From: Rhynchosporium graminicola
Taxonomy: Eukaryota > Ascomycota > Leotiomycetes > Helotiales > Ploettnerulaceae
DNA: 64,000 bases
Assembly (NCBI GenBank): GCA_900074885.1
Contig: FJUW01000013.1
Coordinates: 124,001 to 188,000, forward strand
Reading direction: 5' to 3'
Under the pieces are notes generated by a model that saw only the letters and a list, made by a program, of their open reading frames with translations, was not told the origin of the DNA and ran no database searches. Shown here in pieces: positions 46,549 through 58,289 of this stretch (its first letter is position 1; every line of letters begins with the position of its first letter). The position numbers and the translations under genes are program-made.

Positions 46549-47501
46549 ACCTCTTGGAGTGAGGAGTAATTCGAGAATGAACCTGCTGGGTGAACGAAAC
46601 GAGGTATTGGACTTATGCAACTTATATGTATGTTCACAGTAGATGCAGGCTACAAGCGGTATCTGATATATGTGCTTGGTGATATTTATACCGTAAAGAG
46701 AAGATACTAGGCGGAACTGGTTGGTAGGCAGAAGATCTGAACACGAGCATCGATGGACTTTGCGGAGTTATACAATTGTACAACCAAACGTCTGTAAGGA
46801 ACGCCAATATAATCGGCTAAATAATGCGAGGCGCAGGTCAGATAGTGAACGTTGAGGGGTGAAGCCATGGGCAATCCGACGAATCTCTTCATGTACCTTG
46901 TACGGTAAACAATTGACTTGGGAAGTTGTAGACTTGAGACTTGGAATCATAACACAAAACACTCCATGCAATGCAATGGACAAGATAGTGCCAGTAAGTA
47001 GCGAGGTTGTACTGCTCGCTATTGATGAAATAAAAAGCTGCGGCTTTACTGCTTCACAGTCTCGATCTGCTTTTGCATATGCTCGGTGATTCTTGAAACG
47101 TCTAGCTCTCCCCATTTTCGTGAAAGATTTGGAGTTTGAATTCTGATGATACATTGTGAATAATTAAGGGAAGTCGACATTCACTTATACAGCGTAGGAA
47201 ATTTTCACCAGTCGAAAATATCGCAGTGATATAGCATAGCTTCCCTTGGCCATATGCTCAACTGTTGCTCGTTGAGGATGAAAACAGAAATTGGAAGCTT
47301 CAACCTCTTTTATTTTCTAGGAAATGGTTGATTCACGTGACTCTTTTTCTCTCGAGAAGGTGCCAAGATGCGGCCGCTTGAAGGCGGATGCTTAGCGCTC
47401 GCTTCACCACACAGATCGATATCGCCAAACTTCGGACTCAACTTTTCGTATTCGACAATCGACAACCCCACGACTCCACGAACATCACACCAACCGCAAC
47501 A
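46549..47501. other. Divergent spacer between hydrolase and RPS19
   Basis: About 950 bp. A 128-codon minus-strand frame at 46768-47154 has no family resemblance and is not called. The last ~150 bp before 47502 are the RPS19 promoter/leader. Confidence 0.4.
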
Positions 47502-48235
47502 ATGGCCGGAGGTATTTCAGTTCGCGATGTTGATGTAAGTATATTTGAATCTGCAGGTTGAAGGACGGAAAGGGTCTCTTTGCATTAAACGACTTCGGCG
47601 CATCTACCTCCATACTCTCGAATCCTCGAAATACAATTGAGCAGGAGCGAGGGGGTCGCAAGATCTCTGCTGACGGAATAATGCTGATTCGATGGGTGTG
47701 TGCAGGCGCAAAAGTTCATTGAGGCATACTCTGCTTTCTTGAAGAGACAGGGAAAGCTTCAAATTGCAGGTGCGAATGCGCCTTCTTGACCCTGCTGACT
47801 CTCTCATGCTAATTTGTCTCTCTATAGGTTGGGTTGATACTGTCAAGACCGGTCCAGCAAAGGAGCTCCCACCTCAATCTATCGACTGGTTCTACGTTCG
47901 TGCTGCTGCGATCGCCCGCCACGTCTACCTCAGAAAAACCGTCGGTGTTGGACGTCTCCGAAAGGTTCACGGCTCCACCCGCAACCGTGGATCTCGCCCA
48001 TCTCACCACACCGATGCCTCCGGAAGTGTAGACCGCAAGGTTATGCAAGCACTCGAGAAGATCGGTGTCTTGGAGCAGGATGAGGAGAAGGGAGGTCGCC
48101 GTATCACCCAGAGCGGACAGCGTGATTTGGATCGTATTGCACAGACCACCGTCGAGGTATGAGGCATACTATAATGTGGCTACGTATTTTTGCTAACATT
48201 TTCAGGCCGATGAGAGCGAGGAAGAGGACGAATAA
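47502..48235 (+). CDS. RPS19: 40S ribosomal protein S19 (eS19)
   Basis: Four exons (47502-47534, 47706-47769, 47828-48156, 48206-48235) give 151 residues. The spliced N-terminus MAGGISVRDVDAQKFIEAYS and the core (GWVDTVKTG, DWFYVRAAAIARHVYLR, VGVGRLRKVHGS, RKVMQALEKIGVLEQ) are unmistakable eS19. The protein sits in the head of the small subunit and is required for 18S rRNA 3'-end maturation. A first exon of 11 codons followed by a 171-nt intron is typical of fungal ribosomal protein genes. The last exon encodes only an acidic tail (ADESEEEDE), longer and more acidic than in yeast. Start chosen from the initiating MAGG and AACAATGG context. Confidence 0.97.
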
Positions 48236-49466
48236 ATTTGTCAACTGCATTTCGGTCGTTTGGCATGGGCGCAGCATGGTGCTAGCAACGGTGTATTTCA
48301 AGGAATAACAAAATTCTAAAGCCACAATTGCACATCCGACTTTACACATGCTCAAAATATGAAAAATTGCGTGACTCTGCTTTCGACGTCTCATACATTA
48401 TTCCAGGCTGTCTGCGCTCTAAAATTCTTGTTCTCACAACTCCAGCTCGAATATGCGCAAATCTTCTGTTCTCTAACAGCAGACGTTTACTACAACGCGA
48501 GGCAATTGCGGGAAGGATAAGTTACATGGTGGTTGTCAAATTGGCTGTTCACGATACTGCTCCTATTGATACACCACATCGATGCTTCCATTAAGCACTC
48601 ACCCAATTGGTCACTTCTTTCCTAGCATTACTATCTGCCTTTTAAAGCTGGTCTTTTAGGAACAACCTTTCAGCTAGCATATGAGGAAGCTCTCAAGGGA
48701 GTAGGTGAATAATTCAACTCTCTTCTAATCTCATGATAGCTTTCTTCAACCTTCAACACTCTACCTCCACATCTCATCCCTCATCCAGCACGCCTTTCAT
48801 TCTGAAGGATATTCTTTGCTCATTACACCATAGAAGAGCCTTACTCGAGCACTCCTTCCTTCTCCTGACTTGAGATTTCCTCATCGACGCAAATATACAC
48901 CTGGGCGTGGTGTTCTCAACAAGTATCGGTATTGTCGTTTCGTGAGATTCTCACAAACAAAATTTGAAATCTGGAAAGCTGTAAAGGTGAATCTCTTCAC
49001 CTCCATCCACTGTTGACTCTTGCTAATGTTCCTGCCTGATCTAAGATTTTCGTGCTTCTCTTCTTCGCTTGTCTCCTCTATTTCACACCTCACTTTTCCC
49101 ACAACCTTTCTTCACAAGATATCAACTACGTCCCGAGCCAACTGGAGGTTCCAAATACGACAACTTGCGGTATTGAGGCTATTTAGCTCCACTGACAATC
49201 ACTCTTGCGAGATTCCGGATATTTTGCTTGCTTTTGCTCTCGCAGCCACACGTTTCTCGCCATTCTTCACAACCAAGCTTCGCTCCTTTACTCTCAGCCA
49301 AAATTTAAGGTATATATTTCTCGTTTTATGACCCAAGATCACCTTCACTTTCACAGCTCCAAGGACCTGGAACTTCACATCCTCGGAGGCTCTCGCCTCA
49401 TTTTTGACATATCATTCAATTCTATGGATTCTTCACTTCACATGGCTAACATTAGCAGCGTTCAAG
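48236..49466. other. Long spacer/leader before the deaminase-like gene
   Basis: 1.2 kb, very C/T-rich from about 48600 on. A GCTAAC branch-like site followed by an AG at about 49457 could be the 3' end of a leader intron ending just before the ATG at 49467. No gene supported. Confidence 0.4.
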
Positions 49467-51086
49467 ATGACACGCCACGGTAAGCAGAAGGTGACAATTG
49501 ACCTCGAGAGTTCCGATGAGGAACCAGCTCCATCTGTCCTACCAGAGGCTCCCAGTGTAAAGAAGATGCAGAAGATGCAGGGAAAGAAGATTAACAAGAG
49601 ATTCAAGATTGCCAAGAGGGTTATGCCGGATGCCCCAGAAGACTCCGACCAAGATGAGCTGGGTGTTGACCAGCAGGTGGTTCTGAAGTCTGGCCGCATG
49701 AACTTCCAGCCTGTTGATGCCGGTAGAGAGAAAGAAGTTCTTCGGGCGGTCGGAAAAGCTGCAAAGATTCTGTTGGCTCTTGGTGACCAAGTCGACTTGA
49801 AGACGACCATGCAAAGTGTAGCATCTCGCAATGATCTAGCCTCCAACAAGATCCGCGAGGACTGCGCTATAATTTCGAAGCTGCTTCCCTTCCCTATCTC
49901 TGCTTCAGCCCAGCAACCTCACGGAGAAGTCCCGAGCACGATCAATTTGTACGACCAGTACTTTGTTCACCAGGGAGCAGGAAGGCAAATGTTTGTCCTT
50001 CGTCCCGTGGAAGCTTTCCAGGGCAATGTAAATCTAACTCGAAGAAAAGTGATGGGATTTGTCCAGCACAAAGGGTCAAATTTTCCACTCAAGTATGCTT
50101 TGCCTGGATGGACACCAGCTGCCGAAGACCACCCAAATCTCTTAAATAGCGGGTTTTGGACCAAGGAAGTTCAACGCTGGGCAGAATTTCATAATCACCA
50201 CTTCCCAACCCATCCATTCGATGAATACCATGGGAAAGTAAAAGGCCATGCTTGCGCGAGCCACGTTGAGCCACGCCTTATGCTATGGTTTGCATGTGAT
50301 CGCTTGCGAGAACTTCGAGGTGTTGACAAGCCTATCCGAACTCTCCTAGGTGAGCTGTTCCGCCTGAGAGACTATGATATCAAGATGGAGGCCGAAATCC
50401 ATTTAACTCGGGATCCATGTAGGAAGTGTCTGGAGATAAGGGATCTCATCGAGGAGTACACCCGTATCAAATTCCATTTCAAGTCTGCGCGGACCCTAGG
50501 TGAACTACAGCTAGAGAAGAACAAGCACGGATGGATCACTTTTGGCCGTTACGCCCAAGTTGATAGCGACGAGGAAGACGAAGATTTCGAGGTTGTTGAA
50601 CGACAAGAGGTCGTCAAGGAAACCAAGAGCACTTTCGCTGTTGTGATCCGAGGTCAGCCAAGTACGCCCGCAAAACAGAAATCAAAGTCCCACGCACAGG
50701 AATTGACGCCTCCATCGTCATCTTCAACAGTCACCAAGATCTCAACAAAGACACAAAAGAATCACATTCGTAGTTTCTCGTATCAGCCTTGCCGTTCCCT
50801 CGGCACAACTGATCTCCACCAACCAGAGATTGAGTCTGATTCCGACACCTCCGACTATCGCCCTCGCACCAAAGTTTCGAGAAAGTCAAAGTCAACCCCA
50901 AGTCCTTTGGAGAGCCCGGATCAGGATGAAGATGATGATCTCCATGGTAGTGCAGAGTCAAGCGTCGGTCCGTTCGGACTTGAGGCTCAACGCCAGGCTA
51001 AGCTTCTGAAGCGCGGGAGAAAGCGTCGTGCCGAGCAAAATGCGTCCCCAAGTCAGAGTAAGAAAGCTCGCCGCACCAAGGTCTAA
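49467..51086 (+). CDS. Hypothetical protein with zinc-deaminase-like motif
   Basis: Single exon, 539 residues from the first in-frame ATG; the upstream open frame has no ATG. Residues 1-60 are basic/acidic with NLS-like clusters (KKINKRFKIAKR). Residues ~80-350 look globular. Within them lies H266-V-E268 in HACASHVEPRLMLWFA and P317-C318-x2-C321 in TRDPCRKCLEIRD. These are the two zinc-binding elements of the cytidine deaminase-like superfamily (HxE and PCxxC), about 48 residues apart. The region after ~370 is disordered, acidic then Ser/Thr/Lys-rich, and ends in KKARRTKV, again NLS-like. Nuclear location and a nucleotide or nucleic-acid deaminase activity are inferred; the motif pair could also be a structural zinc site. 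No family name can be assigned by eye. Confidence 0.8.
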   Translation: MTRHGKQKVTIDLESSDEEPAPSVLPEAPSVKKMQKMQGKKINKRFKIAKRVMPDAPEDSDQDELGVDQQVVLKSGRMNFQPVDAGREKEVLRAVGKAAKILLALGDQVDLKTTMQSVASRNDLASNKIREDCAIISKLLPFPISASAQQPHGEVPSTINLYDQYFVHQGAGRQMFVLRPVEAFQGNVNLTRRKVMGFVQHKGSNFPLKYALPGWTPAAEDHPNLLNSGFWTKEVQRWAEFHNHHFPTHPFDEYHGKVKGHACASHVEPRLMLWFACDRLRELRGVDKPIRTLLGELFRLRDYDIKMEAEIHLTRDPCRKCLEIRDLIEEYTRIKFHFKSARTLGELQLEKNKHGWITFGRYAQVDSDEEDEDFEVVERQEVVKETKSTFAVVIRGQPSTPAKQKSKSHAQELTPPSSSSTVTKISTKTQKNHIRSFSYQPCRSLGTTDLHQPEIESDSDTSDYRPRTKVSRKSKSTPSPLESPDQDEDDDLHGSAESSVGPFGLEAQRQAKLLKRGRKRRAEQNASPSQSKKARRTKV

Positions 51087-53276
51087 GCTATTCTTTGGTT
51101 GAGACAGCATCTTGGCTTTCTTCTTTGCTATCCTGCTTCTACTGTATGCTTCTATTGCTGACGAAGTGGATGATTGTTACAAACTCCGACTACCCGTCTA
51201 AGCTACGTGCGCAAGGTGGATCTGCATGATTTGTTTGATTAGAGGCCTTTGTGCCAGAATTTCTTTTCGGTTGTTCGCAATAGGTCGCTATCATAAGTCC
51301 GTTTTCTATGCTTGCTCCACTTGAGAAAGAGAGAGCATATCATAAAGCATCAATGGTTCTCCATATGTGTGATGAAGGGTTTTCTTCGATAACGCTCTCT
51401 CTGTTTCATAGACTTTTCTTTTTACGAAAGGTTTGAAGCTCGGAATGGGGATTCGGTAGTTTCCCAAAGGTTCGGAAATGCTGCGTCAGTGATCATCTTT
51501 GAGGAGATCAAACATCTTCCTTTCGAGCTGGTTAGGGGTCGTAAAACCTAGGTTCACGATGTAAAATTTTAAGAGTCGTACAAAATGCCAAATGAAATCA
51601 TGCAAATCTACTCTCCACTTAAAGTGTTGTTGGTGGAAAAATTTCTCCGAATCGACGCAAGTGACGTCTCAGCAGGTTACTTCTCAAGAGATTGTAAACC
51701 TTTACTAATGCCTGGGGCCATAATTTGCATCTGTCAAGTAAGACCGCTCTCCTGTCTCCTGCTGGATCTGGAGCTCGCTGCATGTTGATTGAAATAGGTT
51801 ATCCCAAGGCACATCCACGGGAAGATAACACACATCTCTGTAGACACCGGTGAAATATTCACTACATCCTCAATCTCTTCCATTAAAGTATAAAGGTAAC
51901 AAAAAACATCGGACACATACCGTTATCGCTTCGTAAACCCTCTACCCGTACAGTCGACTCTCAGACATTCCTTACTATATATGAATTCCATCTGTCGCCC
52001 AGCTCTCTGATTTCGTATGTATACCCAATTCTCAGGGCAGCTCTGTTAGTGATTACCTTGCTACGGCTCTATCAATATATCCATTTGAAATTATTTCGAT
52101 CTTGGGAAGCAAGCTCCACACGCCATCTGACAGCGAACATGGCTTAATTTGTGCTCGAAGAAGCGTGATAACTAGATAACAGTATGAAAGGATATAACAA
52201 GTTTTCATGATCTCAATAGAATGCTCTCAGAGGTATTAGTTTGCAATTCCATGGAAGCTTTTACGCGCTTGATGTTCTTGATATACCAGCTTCGTCACTT
52301 CTTCTGTATAGTTAGTGCAATTATTAATCTCGCTTCAATGTTAGAGTCTGAATAATTTGATGTCCCGCGTAGCAGCTGAGCAAATTTTACAGTGGATCCA
52401 AATTCTGACTCAGGGCTCTCTCCCTCATTACCATATACTAAAGGCATCCAGAAGTTACCTGCCTTCAAAATATCACTTCAGGCAATATCCTAACATCTTC
52501 GTGACAGTTTATCGAGTGCTGACTGTTCATCTGTAAATATGCGGCTTATTAGATAGTCAGGCGATGTCTCTCTCTGCCGCTCGATAAACAAAATCGATTC
52601 AGCTCGGGCGGTGAGCTTGAATTTCACCGGCCTCGCTTGCAAAGAAAGAGTAAACAGTCATTCGCTTAGCGCAAGAGGCAAGAAAAATTAGGAATTTACA
52701 CTAAATTGCCGCAATTGTGAGTGCTATGTTCACCCGCTGGCATGTTTAGAAAATAGAGACTTAATCACGACGCAATACCCGTCACTTTGCGTTGTTATCT
52801 TAGCGGAAGGACATCAATAATTGCGATGATATGCACTGGTGCTAATGTGTAGACTATTCAAATATGTTTGGTTTTGTGCAACAGGCAGCTTCAGTCGGAT
52901 GTGGCTTTATGGATTTATCTCGAACTTCGAGATTGAATACTTTACAAAAGCGTTGCAAGATATGCTAGGTAGAAAGTTAGGAAAGTTGATGTCGATAAGA
53001 ATGTAGCTTGTGCAAAGCCTTCCTTCGGTCCTTTAGATGACAACTTTCGCTGGACTCTATTTCCATTCTAGAATTCTTTTAATCTAGATATTTATTCAAT
53101 CACTTGAATAGCCTGAATTCACTTGGGCGATGTTCTCCTATTTATTTTTGGTACATTTCAGAACAATCAGCACTCTGGTTCGGCTGGTGCAAAAGGCAAG
53201 GATCGCCCTGAGCTCAAGCACACATCCCATCTTCGGTAGACATTGCTTCACTATATTTTTTTGTCACTGCAATATT
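51087..53276. other. AT-rich gene-free spacer, 2.2 kb
   Basis: Convergent 3' ends flank the region. Only short, unsupported frames are visible. No terminal inverted repeats or transposase motifs were found. Confidence 0.4.
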
Positions 53277-54082
53277 TTATTTCTCTCCAGTCTCAACACC
53301 AACGCCCTCGCGGAATCCCATTGGTATGAGCGCTGCCGCTACCGTCGAGACCCCTCGTTCCGTCGCCAACAGATTGAACTGCGCAGCCGCATTCCTCGTA
53401 TCCGAAATATCAACTCTGATTCCCAAGCTATTGATAAACTGCCTCGTCCGTGGAGATATTGGTCGCATGTCTTTGCCCAAACCGAGAATCAACAGGTCTA
53501 TGAAACAAATTAGCACTCCGTCATCATTTCCATAAAATTCTAAATAAAGAACATACCCGGCTTCGGCCACACCAGACCTAGCAGTCCCCAAGCCTCATCA
53601 CTAACATCCCATTGTCCCTTCGCATTAATCAAGCTCAATGGCTTCCCTCCCGAAACAGGCGATTCCCAAGGCCTCCACTCAAACGCCTCGCCTGCAACAA
53701 GAATCACGCCCGTTCCACCACTTATCTTCACGCCACTATTCAAGTGAAAGCCATCCCATAGACAAGCATCTATACTCGTACTCGGGGCAGGTGTGTTACC
53801 CAGGACGTTCAGCGCTGCGAAGTCTGTTTGTGTGTCTTCGGAGGAGGCTGGGCCTCGGTCATGGGTTTGCGGTTTTGGAGAGGCGAAGCGAGGGGCCGAG
53901 AGAGAGATACTGCGGGAGATTTGGCGTGCGGACAGAGGTTGTGAGGCGTTGCGTATAAGTGATGTTGAGGAACGGGCAAGCTGGGAGATGCAGCGGATGG
54001 GATGCTGTTGAGTTGGTGGGGAGAGGAGGAAGGCTGATAATTCGCGGATCGTGGGACGGTAGAGAGCGCGCGTTGAAGCCAT
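53277..54082 (-). CDS. NDUFAF3-like complex I assembly factor (DUF498/Mth938)
   Basis: Two exons (54082-53557 and 53497-53277) give 248 residues. The N-terminal ~70 residues are rich in Arg/Ser with no acidic residues (MASTRALYRPTIRELSAFL, SLSAPRFASPK), consistent with a mitochondrial presequence. The Mth938/DUF498 domain follows: FHLNSGVKISGGTGVILVAGEAFEWRPW, the spliced LLILGLGKDMRPISPRTRQFI and DTRNAAAQFNLLATERG ... VAAALIP. In animals this domain defines NDUFAF3, a matrix-side assembly factor for the Q-module of respiratory complex I. The same role is inferred here, since filamentous ascomycetes have complex I. Length and motif order are normal. Confidence 0.92.
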
Positions 54083-55448
54083 GGTTGTAATTAATTGGAG
54101 ATGGCAGGTTTCCGCGAGATACTGGTGGAGTGATGTATGAGAAGTGTGAAGTACTGTAGCACCAGTAGTGATATGGGAGTCTGAGCTTGAGCTGTTGTGG
54201 AGCTCAAAATGAGCTATTCTTGATTAGGTAAGCATTTGAACAACTCGAATGACGATTTGTTTTTCAGTACAAGAAGAATTCCCTTATCAAATCGCATTAA
54301 AAGGAATTAGGTGCAAGATTTCAAACTTTGCTTGTTTGTACATCGATCTGGTAACATCCATCAGAACCGATAACCATTACTGATCTGTAAAGTCAGCATT
54401 TGAAAGCGACATTGGCTTTGGGGAGGGATATCCAGTCTTCAAAGCAGACGATCGAGCCTGAACCTTGAGCTTGTGGGACAATTGTCAAGTATCGTCACTA
54501 ACAGTGAAAACGTTGATGGCGAGGAAGTCTTGAGGCATCTTTCTGCGGCGATATCAAGAACTGACCTTTCTTCAACATGACACCAACCGAAGCCCATCCA
54601 ATACCCGGCTTCCCTGCCGTCCCTGCCGACACATTGATCTCTGATCGAGGACACTCTTGAGGAAGGACTGTTCAGCTCATGTTTCCGAGACCATCAGTTG
54701 TCTTCGATGAATCGCTTTTCTGCCCGACTTGGAAGCAAGTTTAGCTGATGAATTGACCGACGGCATCTATCTTACTGAAAGTCATCTTTGCTATCTAACG
54801 AGGCATGTGCAGGGTTCAGTTTAAGTGTATTCGGGAGAGCTGTAGTACCATTGGGGAAGCTTGTTCATTGTTGGGTAGATGTATCAATATTATACGCTCA
54901 GAGATTTTCCTTTCAAGGTTCTTGTATTCAAATTGTTCCTCAAAAGACCGGATGATCACTTTAGGATGCTGATACAGGTAAGGTCAGTATGACGTAGGAC
55001 GGAAAAGGGCAGATGCTGTTGTACATAGGCAGTGAGCCTGGGAGCTTTAGCCAGTATTGGGCGTGAAGTTATGAGACGTAGATATGTGTTGGAGCCGAAG
55101 CACGTCTGTGATCTACTGAATAATGTGAGCTTGGGCGATTTCATTTCACAGCTGAGTAATGTAATCTGGAGATGCTGCTAGAGACCTGAAACTGGTGGCT
55201 TTGTGAAACAAAGCTTACCTTTACAGTGGGATGTTCGATCGCTTGAGATTTGAAGAGTTGGAATAAATCGGGATCTGGCCATTTATGACACGGACTTCGA
55301 CTTGTACGATTTCGCTTCGCTTCGCCGATATTGACTTGAGCTATTGTGTATTGTGACCAGAGTAAACATCCAACTTGATTGACACCTAAGACCTTTTGTC
55401 CATGATGCCAGTCTGTATTCATTTTGGTTTGTGTCTTATTCTCTACCT
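54083..55448. other. Spacer between NDUFAF3-like and ILV3-like genes
   Basis: 1.37 kb; the NDUFAF3-like promoter lies next to 54082. The remainder contains only unsupported short frames. Confidence 0.4.
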
Positions 55449-58289
55449 TCAGAACAAATCTGTCATCGCACCTTCCGAAGCATTTCCGACGAGCCTGGCG
55501 TACTTAGCCAAAGCACCACGGTTGACGACGCTCTTAGGTGGCTTCCAAGCCTTCATACGATTTGCTATCTCCTCATCGCTCACATCCATACTAATAGTAT
55601 GTGTCTCGGCCGAGATCGTCACGACATCGCCGTCTCGGACCAAAGCAATCGGACCACCAACTAGCAATGGTCAGTCCAGCTCAACTATGATGATATTGGG
55701 AGACTCACCAGCAGCTTCAGGTACGACATGACCTATCACGAACCCATGGCTCGCACCTGGAGGGAATGTGAGCACGTGCATACATACTACATCTCTAAGC
55801 AGAGAAAACAAGCTTGGTCCCTAAATTTGGAGAATCTGGGGTGGAAATGCCTAACCTGAATATCTACCATCTGTGACCAACGCAATATTGGTTAGTCCAG
55901 CCCCCATGATCGCGGCAGAAGCTTTCAGCTGCTCCGGCATTCCTGGCCCTCCTTTTGGCCCTTCATAGCGAACTATCAAGACCAAATTTTCACCGTGAGG
56001 GATTTGAGCATTGGTAAGAGCGTCGTTGAGCTCATGCTCCTTGTTGAAGACCTGGCCACGTGTGTTAGCACCTCGGTGTCATAAGAATGGCTGCCGACAT
56101 TGACTTACTCTCGCTTTTCCCGTGAAAGTAAGCCCTTCCTTACCAGTAATCTTAGCAACTGCTCCACCTGGAGCTAAATTTCCTCGAAGAATCTGCAGAT
56201 GGCCTGTTGCCTTGATCGGGTTTGACAGAGGGCGGATGATGACTTGATCCTGTGGCAAAGATGGAAATGGCTCGATGTTTTCTCTCAACGTCTTCCCGGT
56301 AACAGTAAGAATGTCGCCATTCATGAGTCCAGCTGCAACGAGGAGTTTCATGACGGATGGCGTACCGCCGATATTGTACAGATCTTCCATCATATATTTG
56401 CCACTCGGTGCAAGATCTGCGATAAAGGGAACTTTGTCGCTAATTCTTTGAACGTCGTCGATAGTAAGCGAAACTTCAGCAGTTCCAGCCATGGCAAGAA
56501 AATGGAGGACACCATTTGTTGAGCCCCTGACCAATAGTAAGCGACGTTCAGAGAAAGATGTGGCCCTGTGATTACCCGAGAGCCATAGTTATCACAAGTG
56601 CATTTTCAAAGGTCTCCTTAGTCATCAAATCCCTGGCTCGGATATTCTTCTCCATACAGACCTTAATAGCCTCCGCGGCTTTGGCACATTCTCGCATCTT
56701 AGCTGGGGATTCTGCCGGGTTCGACGAAGATCCTGGTAGGCAAAGGCCCATAGCCTCGATGGCTGTCGACATCGTGTTGGCAGTACTGTGGAGGAATTCG
56801 GAGTCAGCATTGATTGCCTAGACAGGAAAGTGTTAAGAGTGAAGAGACAAGACGAGAGTGCAAACTTTGACTCAGGAGAAAGGCACAGGCCTTATTCCTT
56901 TCAAACACGCTCGAAAGGGATCAAATAACTCAGAGAACACTCACTACATCCCCCCGCAGGCTCCAGCACCCGGGCAAGCATGCTCCTCGAGGTCTTGCAT
57001 CACATCGCTGGGAGTTCGCCCTGGTTGTCCTGCACCTTCAGCGGCATGAAGTCTCCCATAGGAATATGCTCCTGCAGCTTCGTAGCATGTACTGATGTTA
57101 ATCGCCTTATTCAGGAGCTTGGAGAATCCTTTCTTGATAGTGCCTCCATAAATCATGATGAATGGTCTGCAAAGTGTCAGTAGAGTACTGTTTTAGTTAC
57201 GATTTCCTTTATATGCATCTCAAAGCGCACATACCTGTTATATCTTGCCGCTGCCATTATAACACCGGGCACTGTAAGAGGTTAATAGGCATGCTTTTAT
57301 GGATCTTTCAGAGTGCAGAGATTTCCCCTACATAACCATAAAGACGAGGATGATACATCAAGGCAATGTGCTGAAAAGGGAAGACCGAACACTGTAACAC
57401 TTACTGTTCTTGTCACAGCCTGGAATAGAAATGTTCTGACAAGATTTGGTAGTTAGTAAAGGTCCTGCAGAAATGATGGTCGTCGCGTCTGCAAGGTGTG
57501 ACCGGGAAATTCAAGCATGTCTCAAATCTGACATGTTTTCTGCGCTCTATGGCAAGATCTGGCCATCCAAAACGAAAACGGCAAGCAATCGACCTACTTA
57601 CTGCGTCATGATGCTGAGCACAAGTCACAGTCTCAATACTGTCGGCGATGATTTCTCGACTTTGGAGGGAGAATCTCATTCCTTAAAGACTTGTCAATAA
57701 CACGACAAATCCTCGTTGAGATGTTTGATTTACCTTCTCCACCCATGGTTATTGCATCAGACGAGACGGAAGTCAGCGCACGAGGACCAGAGCAGGGGAT
57801 AGGACATCCTTACTACACCAATGGTGTTAAATTGCCAGCCAAGCATGCCCTGCTGTTGGACTGCCTCCTTCACAATTTTTCCGAGATCATGTAAGTGTGT
57901 GCTGTAAGACGAATGAGGACTGTACTACACTTTCCGTATCTGGAAACGTACTTGCATGGGTTGCCTTCCCACCAGACAGTCGCAATGCTGAGAATATGAG
58001 TATTCGGCATACACAGCTATTCTTCTCAACTTACCCAACATGGGGTGCCGACTTCATCATATCACGATTCGGAACGCCAGCTGCATAGAGCATGGCCTGA
58101 GCACCAGGAAAGTCATGTTCTAAAACGGTCAGTACCAAGTCCGCCTTCGAGAGAGAGCCTCCTACCTCTGGTGATTGTATGGGACCACCGGTTTAAAGCC
58201 TGCTGCCCGTCGATGATTGTACCAGGCTCCAACTGCGGAAAGTCAATGTACTGTGGCTTTTCAGGTGCATGTACATTGCCATGTTCCAT
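55449..58289 (-). CDS. ILV3: Dihydroxy-acid dehydratase
   Basis: Multi-exon gene (about 13 exons). Readable blocks in order: [166 protein letters not shown] and the final [15 protein letters not shown]. The conserved Fe-S cysteines (NPCNT, GCDKN, ACGGM) are all present. It dehydrates dihydroxy acids in valine, isoleucine and pantothenate synthesis, normally in mitochondria. The first ATG that fits gives [16 protein letters not shown] with no presequence, so either an upstream exon is missing or this is an ILV3 paralogue. One intron (57762-57813) ends in CG instead of AG, which may impair splicing. Confidence 0.92.
57762..57813 (-). other. Intron with non-AG acceptor in the ILV3-like gene
   Basis: Donor GTAAGG after NTIGV and branch CTGAC are normal. 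The 52-nt intron must end before SDAITMG to fit the family, but the sequence there is CG, one substitution from AG. No other AG exists between donor and the conserved exon. Confidence 0.6.

Noticed and set aside
46768..47154. 128-codon minus-strand frame near RPS19
   Set aside because: No family resemblance; overlaps the upstream region of RPS19 and lacks splice or motif support.
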